Shown here piece after piece: positions 4,652 through 7,036 of a stretch of DNA of 7,036 nt. The position numbers were made by a program, and so were the translations under genes. This DNA is from Nitrospirota bacterium (lineage in GTDB: Bacteria > Nitrospirota > Thermodesulfovibrionia > Thermodesulfovibrionales > SM23-35), in contig JACRGU010000043.1 of NCBI GenBank assembly GCA_016212245.1, forward strand, positions 1 through 7,036. The letters run 5' to 3'. How positions within the stretch are numbered: position 1 is the stretch's first letter; every line of letters begins with the position of its first letter. The notes under the pieces are model-generated. The model did not search any database, was not told the origin of the DNA, and saw only the letters and a program-made list of their open reading frames with translations.

Positions 4652-5236
4652 ATGCAAAAGACAATTGAAAATCTAACAAAGGCATTCATCGGTGAGGGTC
4701 AGGCAAGAAACCGTTACACGTTTTATTCAAAGATTGCTCAGAACGAGGGCTTTGATCAGATTTCAGAGATTTTCCTTATAACAGCAGATAATGAAAGAGA
4801 GCATGCCAAATGGTTGTTCAGGTTAATCAATGAGTTAAAACAAAAAAGTAAAGAGAACCTGACTGAGATAACTGTTGAAGCAGCAGCACCAACAACGCTT
4901 GGGAATACTGCTGAGAATCTAAAGGCAGCAATTGCAGGAGAACATTATGAGTATACCATAATGTATCCAGAATTTGCAGATGTTGCTGAAAAAGAGGGGT
5001 TCCCTGAGATTGCCCGACGTTTAAGGGCAATCGCTAAGGCAGAGGAACATCATGAAGAAAGATACAAAAAATTATTAAAGGAAGTTGAAGGCAACACTGT
5101 ATTTAAGAAAGACAAAAAGGTCTACTGGGTTTGCAGGAAATGTGGATATGTTCATGAGGGTGAGGCACCACCAGAAAAATGCCCTTCATGCAATCACGAG
5201 TCAAATTATTTCCAGGTTAAGTGTGAAGAATATTAA
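4652..5236 (+). CDS. rbr: Rubrerythrin (NADH-linked peroxide reductase), 194 aa
   Basis: This cytoplasmic peroxide-scavenging enzyme of anaerobes reduces H2O2 to water with electrons passed through rubredoxin-type iron. The N-terminal four-helix diiron domain (about 1-145) shows the expected ligands: Glu15 in FIGEGQA, Glu48 and His51 in DNEREH, Glu97 and Glu100 in GEHYE, and Glu131 with His134 in AEEHHE. The C-terminal rubredoxin-like domain binds iron through Cys161, Cys164 (CRKCGY) and Cys177, Cys180 (CPSC). Length and domain order match classical rubrerythrin. The start at 4652 has a consensus AAGGAGG (4640-4646) at proper spacing. It is downstream of a rubredoxin remnant and convergent with a ferritin-domain protein. 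A PerR-like box further upstream could link it to peroxide control, but that is inference. Confidence 0.96.
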   Translation: MQKTIENLTKAFIGEGQARNRYTFYSKIAQNEGFDQISEIFLITADNEREHAKWLFRLINELKQKSKENLTEITVEAAAPTTLGNTAENLKAAIAGEHYEYTIMYPEFADVAEKEGFPEIARRLRAIAKAEEHHEERYKKLLKEVEGNTVFKKDKKVYWVCRKCGYVHEGEAPPEKCPSCNHESNYFQVKCEEY

Positions 5237-5244
5237 GCAAATTT

Positions 5245-5266
5245 AACAGTGTCTGCTACTGTTTTT
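5245..5266 (+). terminator. Weak Rho-independent terminator after rubrerythrin
   Basis: AACAGT (5245-5250), a 7-nt loop, and ACTGTT (5258-5263) form a 6-bp hairpin that runs into a T-tract ending at 5266. It begins 9 bp after the rubrerythrin stop, in the short gap before the convergent ferritin-like gene. The stem is short and half AT, so termination may be partial. Confidence 0.5.
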
Positions 5267-5298
5267 ACATGCTCAAGGGATGATTCTGAACTTAATAG

Positions 5299-5799
5299 TC
5301 ATGCCCATGGAGTGCCGCCATCAACTATGCTATGCTCTTCCCACATGAACCAGTTTCCTGTATCCGAAAGGAAAAAATATGTATTTGCAAAGATATCATA
5401 ATGCTGCTCTTCTTCCTTAACAAGTCTCTCAAATAGAGATTTCTCCTTCTCTGTTTGTGCATCTAAGGCAGCCTTTTTATAAAATTCGACCCCTTCCTTT
5501 TCCATCTGCATCGCTATCTTAAATGCCTCAAGTTCATCTGTAGTTGCTTCTACCCTCTGCATCATCTCGTCCTTCATGGATTCAAAGATTGTCTTAACAT
5601 TCTTCATTGGACTAACATCCTTAATCTCTATGTTAAATCCTTTGAATATTTGAGAAAGCATCTCGAGATGCCTTTTTTCATCTTCTGCTATAGTCAGGAA
5701 CATCTTTTTGCCAACAGGATGTTTTGTTTTTTCTGCCGCCTCTCTATAGAAATTTATTGCATCTGTCTCCATTCTGATGGCTATCTCAATAGCATTCAT
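5299..5799 (-). CDS. Ferritin-like diiron protein of the rubrerythrin family, no rubredoxin domain, 166 aa
   Basis: This is a four-helix diiron-domain protein (COG1633-type) lacking the Cys-rich rubredoxin tail; it has no cysteine at all. Two similar halves are visible: RMETDAINFY (9-18) with EDEKRH (39-44), and QMEKEGVEFY (98-107) with EEEQHY (129-134). This gives likely iron ligands Glu11, Glu41, His44, Glu100, Glu130 and His133. The conserved-looking tail NWFMWEEHSIVDGGTPWA (149-166) follows. Family members are linked to iron handling or peroxide protection, but the reaction is not defined by sequence. The ATG at 5799 has GGAGG 7 bases upstream. It is convergent with rubrerythrin (62-bp gap) and lies downstream of the superoxide dismutase on the same strand. 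No promoter of its own was found in the 177-bp gap, so low-level read-through past the hairpin at 5942-5976 is possible. Confidence 0.9.
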   Translation of the reverse strand: MNAIEIAIRMETDAINFYREAAEKTKHPVGKKMFLTIAEDEKRHLEMLSQIFKGFNIEIKDVSPMKNVKTIFESMKDEMMQRVEATTDELEAFKIAMQMEKEGVEFYKKAALDAQTEKEKSLFERLVKEEEQHYDIFANTYFFLSDTGNWFMWEEHSIVDGGTPWA

Positions 5800-5816
5800 A
5801 TTTATGCCTCCAGTCT

Positions 5817-5887
5817 GTCATTCCTGCGAAAGCAGGAATCCAGAAAAGACTGGATTCCGCATCAAGCCTGCCTGACGGCGAGGCAGG
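5817..5887. repeat. Dispersed palindromic repeat (GTCATTCCTGC type), copy 2
   Basis: Three hairpins can be drawn: ATTCCTGC (5820-5827), loop GAAA, GCAGGAAT (5832-5839); overlapping GAATCCAG (5836-5843) with CTGGATTC (5850-5857); and CCTGCCT (5867-5873) with AGGCAGG (5881-5887). The first two are mutually exclusive. It shares the GTCATTC and ATTCCTGC/GCAGGAAT words with the copy at 1269-1362. It ends about 8 bp from the ribosome site of the ferritin-like gene, so it forms the leader of that mRNA. The plus-strand frame through it would read SFLRKQESR, a familiar false protein. Confidence 0.85.
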
Positions 5888-5941
5888 TAAGGTTTCAATC
5901 AATGCTTGCAGTAAATCCTCTTTTCCAGTAATCATTAATTT

Positions 5942-5976
5942 ACCCCGTTAGAAAGCCCCGTCCTTTCTAACGGGGT
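5942..5976 (-). terminator. 14-bp GC-topped hairpin directly after the superoxide dismutase stop codon
   Basis: ACCCCGTTAGAAAG (5942-5955) pairs perfectly with CTTTCTAACGGGGT (5963-5976) around loop CCCCGTC. On the minus strand it begins at the base right after the TAA stop, the usual place for a terminator. The trailing minus-strand sequence AAATTAATG lacks a U-run, so it may act as an mRNA 3' end stabiliser or a partial terminator. Its arms resemble the hairpin at 4443-4477, and it may be a recruited dispersed repeat. Confidence 0.6.
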
Positions 5977-6555
5977 TTACTTTATTCTTCCCTCTACTAC
6001 ATTCCAATCAATATTCTTAAAAAATGCCTCTATGTAATCAGCCCTCTTAAGACCATAATCGAGCATAAATGCATGCTCAAATACATCCATTATCAATACT
6101 GGATTACATCCTGCTGGATGTGAGACATCATGCTCATTTATCCAGAAGTTTATGAGCCTTCCGTTTGTGATATCCTGATAAAGCACAATCCAGCCAATGC
6201 CTCTCATTGCTCCTGTTGCTTTGAAATCCCTTTCCCATATCTCGTAGCTTCCAAAATCCTCAGCAATCTTCTTTGCAAGCTGTCCATTTTTGTCAATGGC
6301 AGCTTTTCCACCGAGATTCTCAAAATAGTATTCATGGAGCCTCATACCGTTGAATTCCCATCCGAGTCTTCTCTTGAGCTCAGCATATTCAGGTGTGCCT
6401 GTCTTTCCATCCTTCAACATCTGATCCAGCGTATCGAGCACCTTATTTGTGTTTGTCACATATCCCTGATAGAGGGTAAAATGATTTTTAAAGAGCGCAT
6501 CACTAAATCCTCCCATACCGATAAGTTTTGAATAGTCCTTTGCTGTGTATGACAT
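5977..6555 (-). CDS. sod: Iron/manganese-type superoxide dismutase, divergent clade, 192 aa
   Basis: It converts superoxide to O2 and H2O2. No signal peptide is seen, so it is cytoplasmic. Metal ligands expected for the Fe/Mn family are placed as His25 (KNHFTLYQGYV), His74 (NGMRLHEYYFENL), Asp157 and His161 (DVFEHAF). It departs from classical enzymes: the interval from His25 to the conserved Tyr32 is one residue short and the usual second His (KHH) is missing; the DVWEH Trp is Phe159. At the two positions that help separate metal types it has Gly70 (Mn-like, where Fe enzymes have Gln) and His142 (where Mn enzymes have Gln and mycobacterial Fe enzymes have His), so metal preference is unclear. 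The ATG at 6555 follows AGGAGGTAA. It has a consensus-like promoter and is divergent from an iron-sulfur flavoprotein gene. Confidence 0.9.
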   Translation of the reverse strand: MSYTAKDYSKLIGMGGFSDALFKNHFTLYQGYVTNTNKVLDTLDQMLKDGKTGTPEYAELKRRLGWEFNGMRLHEYYFENLGGKAAIDKNGQLAKKIAEDFGSYEIWERDFKATGAMRGIGWIVLYQDITNGRLINFWINEHDVSHPAGCNPVLIMDVFEHAFMLDYGLKRADYIEAFFKNIDWNVVEGRIK

Positions 6556-6585
6556 GGCTTACCTCCTGTGGATAAACTTTTATCT

Positions 6586-6615
6586 AAAATATCCTTCATA
6601 TGTAAGGGTTGTCAA
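6586..6615 (-). promoter_or_regulatory. Sigma70-type promoter of the superoxide dismutase gene
   Basis: On the minus strand a perfect TTGACA (6615-6610) is followed 18 bp later by TATTTT (6591-6586, 4 of 6). The start is expected near 6579, giving a leader of about 24 nt with the strong AGGAGGT ribosome site. Its -35 box is 2 bp from the -35 box of the opposite promoter. Confidence 0.6.
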
Positions 6616-6617
6616 GT

Positions 6618-6646
6618 TTTACAGGGAAACTGATAAAAGGTATAAT
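6618..6646 (+). promoter_or_regulatory. Sigma70-type promoter of the iron-sulfur flavoprotein transcript
   Basis: TTTACA (6618-6623, 5 of 6) and a perfect TATAAT (6641-6646) are separated by exactly 17 bp. The start is predicted near 6653, leaving a leader of about 107 nt before the ATG at 6760. It is back-to-back with the superoxide dismutase promoter, so one regulator bound here could control both. Confidence 0.65.
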
Positions 6647-6669
6647 TAAAAATGAAAAGAAGATATTTT

Positions 6670-6683
6670 CCCTCTACGGAGGG
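6670..6683 (+). other. Leader hairpin with UACG tetraloop
   Basis: CCCTC (6670-6674) and GAGGG (6679-6683) enclose TACG, giving in RNA a C(UACG)G loop of the very stable UNCG class. It lies about 17 nt into the predicted leader of the flavoprotein mRNA. No U-run follows, so it is not an obvious terminator; a role in mRNA stability is possible. Confidence 0.45.
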
Positions 6684-6759
6684 TTCAAGCCTGATACTGA
6701 ATTTTTAAAAGAGGGTTTTGATCAAAATAAAAATGAGCAAAAAATAGATGTTGAATAGG

Positions 6760-7036
6760 ATGAAAGTAATAGCATTCCTTGGAAGCCCGAGGGAAAATGG
6801 GAATACAGAACTTCTTATAAAAGAGGCTGTTAGAGGTGTTGAGGAATCAGGCTTCGAAGTCCAGACATTCAACCTGAACCTCATGAACATCTCTCCATGC
6901 CAGAACTGTGGTGGATGTGATGATACAGGCATATGTATCATCGAGGATGAGATGGTCCAGGTCTATGATGCAATACGAGCTGCAAACAGGATTATCCTTG
7001 CCTCACCAATCTTTTTCTCTGGCCTCTCTGCCCAGG
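6760..7036 (+). CDS. Iron-sulfur flavoprotein (Isf family), N-terminal 92 residues, cut by right edge
   Basis: This flavodoxin-fold protein of the NADPH-dependent FMN reductase superfamily starts MKVIAFLGSPRENGNTE; GSPRENGNT (8-16) is the FMN phosphate-binding loop. The compact motif Cys47-x2-Cys50-x2-Cys53-x5-Cys59 (CQNCGGCDDTGIC) is the [4Fe-4S] motif of Isf proteins and is followed by the usual acidic stretch IIEDEM. ILASPIFFSGLSAQ (79-92) is the expected second FMN-contact region. Isf proteins in anaerobes are reported to pass electrons to O2 and H2O2, which suits the superoxide dismutase and rubrerythrin neighbours. Start 6760 fits the family N-terminus; in-frame ATG 6748 would add four residues and overlap the preceding frame. 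There is no strong ribosome site (GAATAGG precedes), so coupling to the upstream frame is possible. The C-terminal half is outside the window. Confidence 0.88.
   Translation, partial: MKVIAFLGSPRENGNTELLIKEAVRGVEESGFEVQTFNLNLMNISPCQNCGGCDDTGICIIEDEMVQVYDAIRAANRIILASPIFFSGLSAQ

Larger units (their letters stand above)
6609..6758 (+). other. Orphan short reading frame abutting the flavoprotein gene (possible gene remnant)
   Basis: An open frame ends at TAG 6756-6758, one base before the flavoprotein ATG. Its C-terminal part has protein-like composition, for example SLYGGFKPDTEFLKEGFD and the acidic ending KIDVE. I do not recognise it. The only conventional start after the upstream stop (TAA 6603-6605) is TTG 6609, without a good ribosome site, and this precedes the predicted transcription start near 6653, so it would not be translated from that promoter. 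Either it is the tail of a decayed gene once coupled to the flavoprotein gene, or it is chance. Another plus-strand ATG at 6652 would give an 18-residue leaderless peptide. Confidence 0.3.

Noticed and set aside
5650..5931. Plus-strand frame of 93 codons containing SFLRKQESR
   Set aside because: It runs antisense through the ferritin-like gene and into the palindromic repeat; SFLRKQESR is the well-known false translation of this repeat type, and no ribosome site precedes the ATG.
6679..6693. GGGTTCAAGCC resembling a tRNA T-arm
   Set aside because: Only about three bases pair around the TTCAAG core, and no acceptor stem, D-arm or anticodon arm can be formed around it.
6705..6941. Minus-strand frame of 78 codons
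   Set aside because: It is antisense to the flavoprotein gene, whose FMN loop and four-Cys motif are clear on the plus strand.

Overview
The window looks like a piece of the chromosome of an anaerobic or microaerophilic Gram-negative bacterium. It is AT-rich by eye, carries genes for lipopolysaccharide (LPS) inner-core assembly, and has an oxygen-defence set typical of anaerobes. Protein style and the dispersed repeats suggest a Nitrospirota (Thermodesulfovibrio-like) or Desulfobacterota-type lineage; this is an impression from sequence style, not a phylogenetic result.

Region 1 (1-1673, minus strand) is a sulfur- or selenium-trafficking cluster. Three small cytoplasmic DsrE-superfamily-type proteins (100, 90 and 56 aa) are followed by a YeeE/YedE-family membrane transporter that runs off the left edge. 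A mobile-type palindromic repeat (1269-1362) sits between the first two genes, and a candidate promoter lies at 1714-1757.

Region 2 (1785-4386, minus strand) is a two-gene LPS core operon. A bifunctional WaaF-GmhB fusion (heptosyltransferase II joined to heptose bisphosphate phosphatase) comes first, followed by a WaaC-like heptosyltransferase. Three short heptamer-repeat islands lie in this operon: one inside each glycosyltransferase coding region and one at the junction between the two genes.

Region 3 (4387-7036) is an oxygen and peroxide defence island. From left to right it holds a rubredoxin C-terminal remnant and a full rubrerythrin (plus), a rubrerythrin-like ferritin-domain protein (minus, convergent), a divergent Fe/Mn superoxide dismutase (minus), and the start of an iron-sulfur flavoprotein (plus, cut by the right edge). 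The last two are read from back-to-back promoters whose -35 boxes are 2 bp apart. Superoxide dismutase would make peroxide from superoxide, rubrerythrin would reduce the peroxide, and the flavoprotein family is known to reduce O2 and H2O2, so the products form a plausible chain.

Three GC-rich hairpins with CCCCG...CGGGG arms and two copies of the GTCATTCCTGC-type repeat are scattered between genes. No tRNA, rRNA, CRISPR array, transposase or phage gene was seen. No wholly new system is evident. The least explained items are the heptamer islands inside coding sequence, the Cys-poor DsrE-like trio, the truncated rubredoxin, and the short orphan reading frame in front of the flavoprotein gene.
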